Made by a program: the position numbers and the translations under genes. A DNA stretch of 64,000 nucleotides from Haliclona indistincta (Eukaryota; Porifera; Demospongiae; Haplosclerida; Chalinidae). Shown here piece by piece: positions 25,201 through 48,680 of this stretch; position 1 is the first letter of the stretch; each line of letters opens with the position of its first letter. The notes beneath the pieces were generated by a model, which saw only the letters and a program-made list of their open reading frames with translations, was not told the DNA's origin and did no database searches. Where the stretch lies: positions 17,769,752 to 17,833,751 of the forward strand of contig OZ024783.1 of assembly GCA_964017065.1 (NCBI GenBank). The letters are read 5' to 3'.

Positions 25201-28187
25201 CATCCTTTTGATTTCGATAGAAATCTTTTTAATTTCTTGTTTGTGTCCTTTTTTCTTTTTAGTGAAGTGCAGTTCAATATCATGCATGTACGGAGAAGTC
25301 TTTGTTTCCACCATTAGTTTAGTATTCCTGTTGTTGATGGCTTTTCTTAAACTTGTAGCTAAAGTTAAATATCAGGTCTGCCTAGTATCAGGTCTGCCTA
25401 GTTGCCTGCGCATGCATGCGGTGCATACGAGCCCCACCCACACTTGTTTGTAGATCTACACGGCGGTTATAACTATCTGGCAAGTGCAGAATGGCGATCC
25501 TACACGAGCTTACCGTTCTTCGAAGACTCCAGACAAATGCCGGGTGTGTGTTCTCCATGATAGTGATCCAATCATCCACACGGCGCAGCGATACTTTTTA
25601 GCTGCTTGGTCACGTGCACTACCCATTGCTAATTGGTCACGTGCGTGCGCGCGTATTGCGCAATCACAATAATGGCGTCTAACACTAAGCTGACAATGGA
25701 TCACGATCGAGAAATCGCGGAACTTAGATCGCCGTTACGCTAAAAACAAAGCTCAAAAGGCACATGCCAGGAGAATTTCACGACTGTTCGTGGATGTTTT
25801 GGTCTCGGCACTGCTCGCGTAAAGGCGCTAGGCGAGTGGAAGAAAGAAGAATAAGAAGAAAACGAAGATGACGAAACTCGATTTTCACCGTTTCCAGGTT
25901 CGTCACTTTAGTAACAATTTCGAGCAATCTCCTTGCTACTGTAAGATGGGGGCAACGCCAGAGAGCAGATCTAAGTGTCTAAAGACGTCTAAAATTCAAC
26001 ACCAGGCGAAATATCAGCGCTTGAACGCTAATACATTGTATGTAGCCGCCATCTTGTTTTCTCGTTCATCCCTACATAGGGAGACACTACCGTGTCTCCC
26101 TAATAATAATTTATTATTCTACCAAATTTGAGCATAGAACAGGTTCACACATTCACAATCTTATCTGTAGTCAGTACGTACGTAAAATACACAATCAGAG
26201 GAAATTATTTCCTATAACAAAATTTATTTCCATACATGGGCAAAAAATAGTGTTGACCTCATGTACTAATTTAGTGCTGTCTGGGTTAAACTATGGATGG
26301 GTAGTGACTTACTACGCTCACCTAGACCTGTCAGTTTATCTGAAGAAGATTTCTTGTGTTGTGCTTTCTTCAGTGCCTTGCTTTCCTGCTTATCAGAGAA
26401 GCTAGCTGAGAGAGGAGGTGAGTTGCTGGTGGGTGCTGGAAGGGGATCCTCTGTGCTGGCTAAGGCGAGACCTCCTGCTTCTTCTTTAGCTGTCTTTCCA
26501 TTGGTCTCTTCTTGTGTAGATGCTTCCACTATTCTACAAGCAAGAGAAGAGGTCTGGTCAACACACTGATACTAAAACTTTAACTCTGTTTAGCATAAGC
26601 TATCGTCAATGACAGTTACATGCATGCATCATAATTCCAACAATGATAATCATTATTCTAAATTATACTATTATTATTATTATTACTTTGGTAACACGAG
26701 GGCAGTAGCTGATGGCTTGTCAGGAGTAGTCATGATAGAGGAAGAGGAGTCACTAGTACCAGATCGAGAATACTGACCAAACTGTAGAATAATTTTATAA
26801 GATAACAAGTGTAAATCGTACTATCATGCATGGTCACACATCGAGACAACTACCGTAAATTTGGAAAATAATTATTTTCAGTGTCAAAATACATGTACTT
26901 CCATCGTTCGTCTTTACGACGAAAATTAAATAAGTGAAATGTTACGTGCATCGGTTCAATCAATGCACACTATTTGCGCACCCAAGCTAACGACGAAAAT
27001 TAGATACAACGAAAATTTGATCGAACAAAATTTGAATACGCGAAATTTCTAGATCTACTGGTAGTCACACATGCACAATTTCAATGCATGCTTTCAGTTT
27101 AGGGCGTGTCTTGATAACAGTTCCAGACAATGTGATAAATCATTATTGCGCAACTTGATGATGTATGTGCATGTACTGTGTCCTCACCATGTTAGTTTTG
27201 ATGCTGCCGGAGTTGTCCAAACTGCGTATGAACTCTTTGAAGAACTTCATTTTAATCCTCTTCCCTCTCAGCAACAGTCGACCCACTCCAGTAAAATCGA
27301 GCTCCACCGTCTTGCCCAAGGCTAGTAATCGAGACAAGCACAGCAGTAGCTCACGGACGCATGTCTCTACTATTGGTCTGTCCCATGGCGTGCCGTTAGC
27401 AAGGACAGTATAGTTGAGAGGAAGGATTGGGATAGTACCTAGGAGGGAGGGAAGGGAGAGGGAGGGGAGGGAAGGGAGAGGGAGGGGAGGAAGGGGAGAG
27501 GGAGGGGAGGGAAGGGAGAGGGAGGGAATGAGGGAGGGAGGGAGGGGGAGAGGGAGGGGAGAAAGGGGAGAGGGAGGGGAGAAAGGGGAGAGGGAGGGGA
27601 GAAAGGGGAGAGGGAGGGAGGGAGAGAGAAGTAAGTGAGGGAAAGTAAGTATAATAATACAGAGCGTAAATTTCTGATCAAAGAGTAGTCATTATTATAG
27701 TTGTTCATTACCTGATTGGTGGTGTTTCTGGTAGCTGATTCCATGGGTCTGAGCCATCTTCTCTGAGAGCACAAACACTGGGCGTTGTATCATGACTGCC
27801 TTGTTGCCGCCCAGCTCTAGCTTGCTCTGAGAGAAAGTGAAGGTGCCAAAACTATGAATACAGACGCCCTGCAAGAGAGAGAGAAAATAAAACAAAATCA
27901 ATATCACTTGAAAATTGAGGCATGCATAAAAGTGAATCTGCATCTCTGTACACATGAGATTCTGTTAGTAGGCCTGAGTTGGAAGTTTGACAAACTCACT
28001 TTCTGTTGGAGCATTTGTTTCTCTATAAAGTCCGACACTCCATCCCACACGCTTAGGACATCTGTGAAGAGAAGAAAATGAAGAAGTCTATGACATTCGT
28101 CAATTTACCATTTTCTGAGAGACTTGGAATAAGCGAAAACTTGCTCTTCTTCGTCTCGGCAACGAGTTGAGCAATGTTGACCGCCAT
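19233..28187 (-). CDS. CCDC81: CCDC81-like protein (HU-fold N-terminus, coiled-coil body)
   Basis: I resolved 14 exons in phase, 687 aa: 28187-28109, 28061-28000, 27868-27712, 27438-27188, 26781-26687, 26533-26322, 24736-24689, 24421-24165, 23924-23850, 23795-23754, 23599-23385, 23256-23178, 22116-21890 and 19497-19233. The N-terminus carries the two HU-like domains of this family (KGVCIHSFGTFTFSQSKLELG, MIQRPVFVLSEKM; then ETCVRELLLCLSRLL, RGKRIKMKFFKEFIR). A Cys motif (GQDLCYLCHQRNERN) and charged coiled coils follow, then the conserved tail DQCRRYHRCRQCQRRR...GSRLMV. Human CCDC81 is of similar length with the same order. Family members are centrosome/cilium-associated proteins; that role here is inferred. 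Introns hold a 2-kb foldback element and an F1 element. The promoter is shared with CDK8 and contains an X-box. Confidence 0.9.
19801..21782. mobile_element. Two-kilobase foldback element in CCDC81 intron 13
   Basis: Outer ends GCCCTGACTAAGATTTG (19801) and its complement ending at 21782 bound arms of about 0.9 kb around a centre near 20780. Both arms encode the same peptide fragment on opposite strands (LADVQGIFSK-type, LLLKAARRKSSNV) and, further out, a Cys-rich stretch (PCTCGKYGHKNG, then CKCKGG after a frame change). The arms appear to derive from a protein-coding gene. A fragment also lies at 13610-13730. No intact frame survives. Confidence 0.8.
22429..22605 (-). other. Possible optional exon between CCDC81 exons 12 and 13
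   Basis: An open 177-nt block (59 codons) lies between an ATAG acceptor and a GTAC donor, phase 0 at both ends, so it could be spliced in without changing frame. It encodes LHLKEELRRV, CKHKGLRQK and CMLPKSILAEIV. The human protein has nothing at this point, and I do not recognise the peptide. Its duplicate at 13185-13006 shows mainly replacement changes. It may be an alternative exon or a relic of another gene. Confidence 0.3.
22985..23152. repeat. GT microsatellite in a CCDC81 intron
   Basis: Interrupted (GT)n with GC and GA variants, next to a duplicated GAAGCTAGYGGTAGT motif. Confidence 0.9.
24862..25238. mobile_element. Foldback MITE, family F1, copy 2 (CCDC81 intron 6)
   Basis: Same arms as 15871-16232, including TTTCTATCGAAATCAAAAGG and its complement at the far ends. 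The adjoining 25430-26040 matches 17095-17680, so the whole composite is repeated. Confidence 0.85.
27430..27640. repeat. GGGAGAGGGAGG purine-rich repeat in CCDC81 intron 3
   Basis: Nearly pure G/A on the plus strand, i.e. a C/T tract just upstream of the exon 4 acceptor on the coding strand, where it serves as the polypyrimidine tract. Reading frames here are artefacts. Confidence 0.9.
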
Positions 28188-28387
28188 TCTGACTAAACGG
28201 ACAATCTCGGAGCTTTTCAGAACTCTACAACGTCAAAAGCATGATCGCTTTTCTCGAGCGAGTTTCGCACACCCGCGAAATGGTTGCCATAGTGACGGCA
28301 AATACCGTAAAATAAACTAGCGTTTTAAATATTATTCGAAACGCTCAATTAGAATATTTTGTAAACAGCTGGTCGAGTATACACAAA
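28188..28387. promoter_or_regulatory. Shared CCDC81-CDK8 divergent promoter with RFX X-box
   Basis: Only 200 bp separate the two start codons, which point away from each other. GTTGCCATAGTGAC at 28283-28296 fits the X-box consensus GYTRYY-N(1-3)-RRHRAC exactly with a 2-nt spacer, about 96 bp upstream of the CCDC81 ATG. X-boxes bind RFX factors and mark ciliary genes in animals (established). This supports a ciliary role for CCDC81; CDK8 may be a bystander. No TATA box is obvious. Confidence 0.65.
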
Positions 28388-35709
<7,322 letters not shown>

Positions 35710-35741
35710 GTAAGTCATACATTTTCCTCTATACTATCCTG

Positions 35742-36074
35742 ATCCCCTCCCTTCCTCCTCTCTCTCTCCCTCCCTCCCTCCTCTCTCCCTCCCTCCTCTC
35801 TCTCCTTCCTCTCTCCCTCTCTTCCTCCCTTCTTTACCTTCCCTCCCTCCTCCCTCCTCTCTCTCTCTCTCTCTNNNNNNNNNNNNNNNNNNNNNNNNNN
35901 NNNNNNNNNNNNNNNNNNNNNNNNNNNNNNNNNNNNNNNNNNNNNNNNNNNNNNNNNNNNNNNNNNNNNNNNNNNNNNNNNNNNNNNNNNNNNNNNNNNN
36001 NNNNNNNNNNNNNNNNNNNNNNNNNNNNNNNNNNNNNNNNNNNNNNNNNNNNNNNNNNNNNNNNNNNNNNNNNN
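35742..36074. other. CT-rich tract and assembly gap
   Basis: CT repeats run into 200 N (35875-36074). The matching tract in copy 2 (45065-45240) leads straight into the last CDK8 exon, so the gap lies where the first copy's last exon should be. Confidence 0.9.
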
Positions 36075-36076
36075 CC

Positions 36077-36848
36077 ATCACAAGAGAAGGATACCTCATT
36101 GTTGTGGAGAATACCAAAAACTGCATTTCCATTGTTGACCTTACTAATGGGAAGAAAATGAAGAGTTTTGGATAGCATGGTTCTAGACAAGTACAGTTCA
36201 AGTTCCCACAAGGGAAGGCAGTGACCCAAGATGGTCACATAGTTGTAGTTGACTATTTGAATCATTGTCTAAAAGTGTTGACAGCAGAGGGTGCCTTCAT
36301 AGCTACAGTGGGTAGTGAGGTATCTCAACCACTACAGTTTAACTTTCCTATGGGCATAGCCGTTCATCACAAAGGCAAAGTACATTTGTATATGTTGCTG
36401 ATACTGGTAACAATCATGTCCAGGTCCTCAATTCGGACCTTATCTACTCGCACTGTTTTGGTAGCAAAGGAGCTCAACCTGGAGAATTCGACAGTCCACA
36501 TGGTATAGCCATTGATGCTGATGGTATGGTCTATGTAGCTGAGTTTAGCAACAATAGAGTTCAGAAGTTCACTCCCGAGGGTGAGCAGTTGGCTGTCATT
36601 GATAGCAAGGGAGATGAAGAAGGTCAATTGAATGAACCATTCGGTGTGTGTGTGTCGATGGTAATGGCATACTTTACGTGACTGAGTGTTGCGGTAATAT
36701 AGTGAGCATGTTTAGTAGTAATGGAAAGTTTCTCGGATACATCGGAGACAGTGATGGCTCTAGTCTCAATGATCCAATGATCATTATATACGATCAGACT
36801 GGTCGATTATACATTGGTGATGATAATGGAGTGATCACCTACTGCTGA
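36077..36848 (+). pseudogene. NHL-repeat (TRIM-NHL type) pseudogene fragment
   Basis: It encodes about five NHL beta-propeller repeats: GKAVTQDGHIVVVDYLNHCLK, FPMGIAVHHKGK, PHGIAIDADGMVYVAEFSNNR, DGNGILYVTECCGN and QTGRLYIGDDNGV. The frame is broken three times: an in-frame TAG at 36173-36175, a frameshift near 36387 (after HHKGKV), and a GT-run slip near 36650. No RING, B-box or start is visible because the assembly gap lies immediately upstream. NHL domains bind RNA or protein in TRIM-type E3 ligases. A decayed copy is the simplest reading; sequencing errors beside the gap could explain some breaks. Confidence 0.75.
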
Positions 36849-37306
36849 TTACAACTGTCTCATCTGTACGTTCTAATCGCTATTATTTGGTAAATAAATT
36901 CGACGATTTATTGGCGACACAGTTATCTGCAGCCATTGATTCCTCTTCCTTTGAAAATATTATTGTTTTATATTATGACATTGCTGCTAAATTTCTCTGT
37001 TTATAGAAACAAAGACATGCAAGAGATTGTCATTAATATTTTTTAAGATTAGTCTGATAGCAAAAGAAAGATGAACAGTGTCTGTGAGCCCTAAGTGGCA
37101 ATTTTAGTTAGTAGTGTCTGTCATCTCTACAAACCACCGTGTGTCACTGTAGCAATTTTTTAACCATTCAAGACTTTTCATGAGTACAGCGGTTTCATGT
37201 CTTCTTGCCTGAGAAACCCTTGTAATAGTCAATTTGCACTTTAACTGCAAATTAACGAAAGAGAGCATTTGAACGTAACAGTTTTGCGTACGCGTATACA
37301 AGTTAT
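36849..37306. other. Intergenic; no gene seen
   Basis: AT-rich spacer between the NHL relic and the transposase gene. It may hold the left end of the transposon, but I found no convincing terminal repeat. Confidence 0.4.
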
Positions 37307-38362
37307 GTGCACGTACGTGTACGACAAGTTGACTCCGCCTCTCTGTCTCATGAGCTCATGGCTACTCGCACAAGTTGCGAGCCAAGGCGTTGTAGCGCTT
37401 ATTCTGAGGATCTCAGGTGGCGTATGGTCTACCAACACGAAGCCCTCAACTTCACGTACGATGCCATCGCAGCCAACTTGAACGTTGACTCATCCACAGT
37501 GAAAAGAACATTACAACTGTTTCGTAGTACCAACCACGTTACAAAGAAAAAATATGATGCCTCTAATCTTCCGCGTGAGTTGAACGACACTATTCAGCTC
37601 ATAATTCTTCAGACGGTCTTAGAGCGACCAGGCATAATGCTACACGAAATCCAAGCTGAGATTGAATATACCACTGGCACACACTTGGCTCTGTCTACCA
37701 TCTGTCAATTTTTGCACAAGAGTGGGTTTTCAAGGCAAAGAATGCGTTTAGTAGCTACTCAGAGAGACGACAGTATACGAGCCATGTTTGCAAGTGAGGT
37801 CAGTATTTACACTGCTGACATGTTTATCTTTTTGGATGAGACTGGTACTGACCGTAGAAATGTTTTGAGGCGATATGCATACAGCTGGAGAGGAATGCCT
37901 GCCGTAGCTCACAGATTACTCGTTAGAGGTCAGCGCCTTTCGAGCATAGCAATCATGAGTACCTCTGGACTCTTAGATTGTCATGTTATTCAGGGAACAG
38001 CGGATGGAGACATTTTCTACGATTTCGTACAGAATAATCTTCTACCCCACCTGATGCCCTTTAATGGTGTTAATCCACACAGCGTTGTAGTGTTGGATAA
38101 CGCATCTATCCATCACGTGGATGGTATTGTGAGCATGATTGAGTCTGTTGGTGCTTTAGTTCTGTTTTTGCCACCGTATTCACCAGATTATAACCCCATT
38201 GAAGAACTCTTTTCAAAGCTCAAAGCAGTAGTCAAGCACTTTGAAGCAGAACAGGAAATGCAAGAGATGACTTTAGAAGAGATTGTTTTAGCTGCATTTA
38301 CCAGTATTACTCCAGAAAATTGTATTAGTTGGATTGAGCATGCTGAAATCTATCCAATGTAA
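37307..38362 (+). CDS. IS630/Tc1-mariner-type DDE transposase
   Basis: One intact exon of 351 codons; M at 37358 (MATRTSCEP) is an equally good start. The N-terminal part looks like paired-type helix-turn-helix DNA binding (DLRWRMVYQHEALNFTYDAIAANLNV, SSTVKRTLQLF). The catalytic DDE core follows: IFLDETGTD (first Asp), VVLDNASIHH (second Asp) and PPYSPDYNPIEELFSKLK (Glu), with 34 residues between the second Asp and the Glu, i.e. DD34E. The enzyme would cut and paste a transposon at TA or a related target (family knowledge). The frame is intact, so it may be recent or domesticated. A convergent gene ends 62 bp downstream. Confidence 0.85.
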   Translation: MHVRVRQVDSASLSHELMATRTSCEPRRCSAYSEDLRWRMVYQHEALNFTYDAIAANLNVDSSTVKRTLQLFRSTNHVTKKKYDASNLPRELNDTIQLIILQTVLERPGIMLHEIQAEIEYTTGTHLALSTICQFLHKSGFSRQRMRLVATQRDDSIRAMFASEVSIYTADMFIFLDETGTDRRNVLRRYAYSWRGMPAVAHRLLVRGQRLSSIAIMSTSGLLDCHVIQGTADGDIFYDFVQNNLLPHLMPFNGVNPHSVVVLDNASIHHVDGIVSMIESVGALVLFLPPYSPDYNPIEELFSKLKAVVKHFEAEQEMQEMTLEEIVLAAFTSITPENCISWIEHAEIYPM

Positions 38363-38424
38363 ATTACATCATTCATTTTAATAACATCACAAGGTTTGAA
38401 TCAATAAAATTAATGAGTCAGTGA

Positions 38425-39552
38425 CTAGGCTAGCTTACGCAGAGCAGCAAGCACAATCGCTTTCTGCTCTGCGAACTCTTCTTGAGTCAGCACATTTTGC
38501 TCAAGTAGCTGTTGTAGTTCTCGAAGTTCCTGTAAGTACTTCATCCTCAATTCTGATTTCTTTCGAGGTGAGTATTCTACCGCTGAATTAGAGTCTGAGT
38601 TATTGCTGGTGCCTGGTGATGTACTATTGCTGGTGCTTGCAGCTGGTGGTGAACTATTGCTGGTGCTTGCAGCTGGTGGTGAACTATTGCTGGTGCCTGG
38701 TAGTGTATTGTCTTGTGGTGTACCACGTATCGCTCCTGCTAACGTAGAAATAGCTTCCGCTACTGACTCTCTTTTCTTTCTTTTTGGCACGACTCCGGTA
38801 ATAGCTGGAACCTCTGGTGGATCATCTAGGCTTTCATGATGGTTTGCAGCAATCATTCTCGCCCACAGCCGCATCTGCGGCAAAGTGTACTTACTCTCAT
38901 GTCTTAGCTTCAGCTCAGCAACTGTTTCGCCCACTTTGTCTTCAATGAGCCTTCGCTTGCTTGGTGGTGGGTTATTTGGTGATGATCGCTTTCCTCCAAC
39001 ATCAGCATCTTCATTAGTATGCGATTTTGCACCATCGCACCATAACATCACGTCATGTTTGCTCCCTAGAGATTGGTACATTGACGGTAGGTCATCTGGT
39101 GAAATGAGCCAATGCTTGGAGGATCTTTTCCCAAGAAAGTAGCCGACTTGAAAGTTATTACCACTTGGCACACTGTCTTTAAATTCACTCTTGATCGCCA
39201 TCTTCACTTCAAGAATCGAATCGAATCTTCTCCTATGGCTACGCATCTCTCTCACAACAAACTCACTCCTTTTTTCTGTATTTATAATTTTGACTCGGTA
39301 GTTGTACTGCTGTATGTAATAGCAAAACATCAATACTTTTTTAGACACAAAAGATTAATATCTTACTTCTAGCTCTTCGCCTTCATCATCGTATGTCTGG
39401 TCACGTGGCAGCAAGTCGTCACCATAATCTTGCTCTTCGTGGCTCGATCCAAAGTGCAGATAGCTAGTATCAGCATCACAAAGTGGCGGTTGATAAAATC
39501 CAGTATGTGATGGCCAATAGGAGTAATTCCAGGGTTGATTCTCGTCTCCCAT
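38425..39552 (-). CDS. Unknown two-exon gene convergent with the transposase
   Basis: Exon 1, 39552-39367 (62 codons, strong GAA/GTAAGA donor); exon 2, 39309-38425 after CATACAG; 356 aa in total, phase 0. I do not recognise the product. The N-terminus is acidic and aromatic (MGDENQPWNYSYWPSH). A compact middle domain (YNYRVKIINTEKRSEFVVRE, VGYFLGKRSSKHWLISPDDL, VMLWCDG) is followed by a basic patch, LRLWARMIAANHH, KRKKRE, three tandem TSNSSPPAAS-type repeats, and a coiled-coil tail (YLQELRELQQLLEQ). The middle domain could be a small beta-grasp adaptor fold and KRKKRE a nuclear signal (inference). Position beside an intact transposase suggests an accessory gene of the same element; it could also be a host gene. 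Confidence 0.65.
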
Positions 39553-39799
39553 GATAACGCTGCTCTGGATTCATACACGTGCTTGTAGGGAGGGGCGGAT
39601 TATTATACCCGTACCCCGCCCTCTAGCTGTACGTGCTTGTACACGTAACGTAAGCTTGCTAGCAGTGTATGTATTACGTCCGCACCGTACGCGGTACAGC
39701 AGTTAGGCGCAAATAGCACTACAAAGACTTAGCACATTAGCACGCGACGGTCTACGGTCTACGGTCTACGCTTCTCCCTAGGCAAGAAGACATGAAAGC
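39553..39799. other. Upstream region of the convergent gene
   Basis: GC-richer stretch with several CACGTG/TACGTG-like repeats, possibly including the right end of the transposon. From about 39800 the CDK8 duplication begins. Confidence 0.35.
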
Positions 39800-45430
<5,631 letters not shown>

Positions 45431-48305
45431 AACTATATCGTAGCCTCGATAATAACACTTTATTCACTTCATTGATATTTCTTTCATAATAATAATGTTA
45501 TTAAATTTATTGCAAAGTTTTGATAACACTATTCATGTATTTGATGGACGTTTTTGAATGTGCACGTTTATGGTTTAACCCACAACCAAACTTTGACTAT
45601 CACACGTGAAGAACAAGCCAGTTTCTTGAATACATTATTAACGGTTGAGTTTTAGCATTGGTTAATAGAGTGAGATGGTTTAAAGGTACAGAGCTAGGAA
45701 TCCAGGAGGAGGATAGATTTCTGTGACCATGGTAAATCTTTTTCAACATAAACGCCCACCCCTATTTTAGTGAACAATACTGTTTTTGTAGTGAACAGTA
45801 CCTGCTTACACAGTGACTGTATTGTATGTCACATCTGCTTTTACAGCTTAATGCAGTTTCTGAATGCCATGGCTACCATCAAAATAGCCCTCACCTTTTC
45901 CCTTTAGTATCATGCTATTAATTTTGAGCTACAGTGTTCCACACGAAGAGAGTAGAAAAATAGTTTTTGACATTTTGCTTCATATCTCAGTAACTAATGA
46001 TCCTACTGGTATGTTGCATGTATCAGAATGATCTTCTATCCTTACTGAACACCCTGATACGTATGGCTTCAAGTCACGTGACATGGGCGTGGCACAAGAT
46101 GGCGAGATATCGGACCCTCTGGAAGGACAAGGTTTAGGAGAGAACTTTTGAATTACTGGTATTTAAGATTTCTTAACGCTGCATTAAAACCCTCACCCAG
46201 GGCGCCTACCTGTGGGCTGAGTGTTTTGCCTTAACTTTCATTAGTTCGGCGTCAGGGAGTAAATAGAGAGGTTTAGATCGAGGTTTAGATTCACATCGAC
46301 GGCTAACGGTAAACGCCTGTGACGTCACCATAATATTACGGACAAACAAGCGAGTATACTGACAAAAGCGGAAGTATAATGGGCGTGTACCGAAGCTCAA
46401 CGTGCTGCAGTCAGAGACTCAGAGCACTGCTTGCACTGACTTAGCCAGCTTTGGCGATCTACCGCTTGTGAAGTCATCGTTGTAGCCTTCATGTATTGCT
46501 AATGTAACACAGAAGCTCTAAAGTGAAAACACGTGGCCATGTAGGTGCTTTCAAGTTGTTGTGCTAGCTATGGGCTAGTTCCAGCTCTTAGTAGCGATGT
46601 CAAACAGTTTTTCAAAGTTATAAATCACAAGATTTAGTAGATATCATTAGAAAGGGCTCGATTAGAGGAATCGAAAGATACCAAAAGTTTCTTCATCCGA
46701 TGCCGCTAAGCTGAGAAAAACGCCAGAGAAGACGCACCCTCGCGTAACAGGAAGTAAATTATTACATTTTTGTGGTAGTAATTGAGATTGACGGCACCGC
46801 CCCTTCTGCCATGGATAACTTCGTTATTCCTCGGCCGATTTCAGTGATCCAGATATTAATCAACTCCTCTCTGTGTGGTGCATAAGACTGTCTTACTTAT
46901 AAGTCGTTTTAAAATAGTTTTTTAGAGTTATTATTATGTCTGAAGTAGAACTTACTATAACTACACAAGAATCAATGGAAAACCCACACCCCTTCCTTAG
47001 CTTAAAAAACCATTTCATTCATTGTTTTCACCCAAATAAAGGTAGCTGATTCCAAAAATAATAGTTCGAATCTTGTGCAATGTGTGTAACATGATGAAAT
47101 TTTAATTTTAATTTTTAATTGGTTGATAAAATACTCACTAAAAACTTTAACAACTTCGAACTAGTATTTTCTACAACTACTACCTATGACTACTTACAGA
47201 AAAAAATTACAGTGGAAATAAATTCAGACATCAGGTGTGGAAAGTTGATTGAAGTTCGCAACCGTTTTGTGCCACATGCATTGTTTAGTATAATCTATTC
47301 CTATTCTGCACAACTGCTTCAAAGTTTCTTGACAGTACTGTTCATTCGGCAGAAAAAATATAGACATAAGCGAGTAAATTGAGCCATAAAACGATAAGAT
47401 ACGACAAGCAGAAGTAGAGTTATGAATAGATTAAGTAGAGCAATGAATTCCATTCTGTTACGCAAAATTAACCGCCACGCCCACACCTTTGGCATCGCTA
47501 CTCTTAGGCTTCTAGGTCTCCAGAGTAAGCCATGCCGGCGTATTGGCTAGTGATATAGCAATCGCATTATCAAACATCGACTATCGATCGCCCAAGGTAC
47601 GTAAGTAAGCTCTACTCTAGTCTAGACTGGTCGCATAACCGCGTTTGCTGACGCCAAAAAGTAGCTGTAGACGGCTGTAGACGAGAGTAACCGCGGTCTG
47701 TGGCGATTTGAACGCACACTGGATTAAAATTTATGACGTCAGCACACTATCTGTATTCAATTTTGTATTGCCCTCAATGAGAAAGCGTGACGTCACAATT
47801 TAGCGTTCACGTTCATGAATCTCTAATAATAGCGTCCTCAACCGACCGTAAGCTTTAGGACGGGAAATCCGATTCTCTGGGAGTTAAGGTCCAAGATTAG
47901 GAAATTGCATTGCGCAGCCAATACATTCATCTTTACTTTAGAACTTGCGCAGAGTCTGTAGAAATGCGCACTCGACAAACGCGACTGTTCTCTGCTAGAG
48001 AGCTGTTTTCTGACCGCCATCTTGCTAGTTTAATGGATTTTGTGATGTCACGCATAATAAATATTATCATGTGATGAGTCATAACTAATGCAAAATACAT
48101 TGAATCAGTTTAATAGTTATGACTCATCACTGACTAATAACCAACGTGTAATAACGTGTAATAATACGCGTAATAATGATAAATATCAGTGATCTTCTTA
48201 CCCTTGATACTCAAACTGTTTAGTATTATTCTGCAGTAGAGACAGTCTGGAGTTTATAATAAATGGACAATATATTTTGAGTAAGTTTTTACATGACAAT
48301 TTGAA
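45431..48305. other. Intergenic, about 2.9 kb; no gene recognised
   Basis: The CDK8 3' UTR with an AATAAT-rich stretch (45470-45520) lies at the left. The rest contains short frames without family resemblance or splice support, TGACGTCA-like motifs (46320, 47735) and no clear element ends. Confidence 0.4.
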
Positions 48306-48680
48306 TGTGTCAGCATAGCTAAAGTAAGAGTAAGCCAGCAACAGATATAGTCATTTTTGTAGCGTTCGGGGGTTCGATAGTATTAGTATTCGATAGTAAA
48401 GACTTTATTAGAAAAGCAGCAATAGAAGAATAGAATAGAATAAAATCGAATAGAATTATCATTGCCGATCGGCAATGATATGTAGGGATGACCTCGAACT
48501 AAGATGGCGGCTACTCATGTGTGAAAATGAGTTTTCGCACATATCTCTACTGTTATAATATAAGTGAGTAAGATACTTATGTCTAGTCCTTTTAGATACA
48601 CTCAATGACTTAGCAATAGTGGGACTAGCTACATTAGTTAGCACTTTTTAGTAGTGTACACAAAATAACCTAGCACCACA
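48306..48680 (-). mobile_element. Candidate 3' LTR of the Ty3-type element
   Basis: On the minus strand the polymerase frame stops at 48697, followed by a purine-rich tract AGATAGGGAGA (48691-48681) and then TGTGGTGCTAGG, the expected polypurine tract and LTR start. A plausible LTR end (GACACA) is near 48306. No second LTR was found, so the boundaries are uncertain. A palindrome ATTGCCGATCGGCAAT lies inside, near 48470. Confidence 0.4.

Noticed and set aside
47119..47382. 87-aa frame in the 45-48 kb intergenic region
   Set aside because: AT-rich, no homology recognised, no splice or promoter support.
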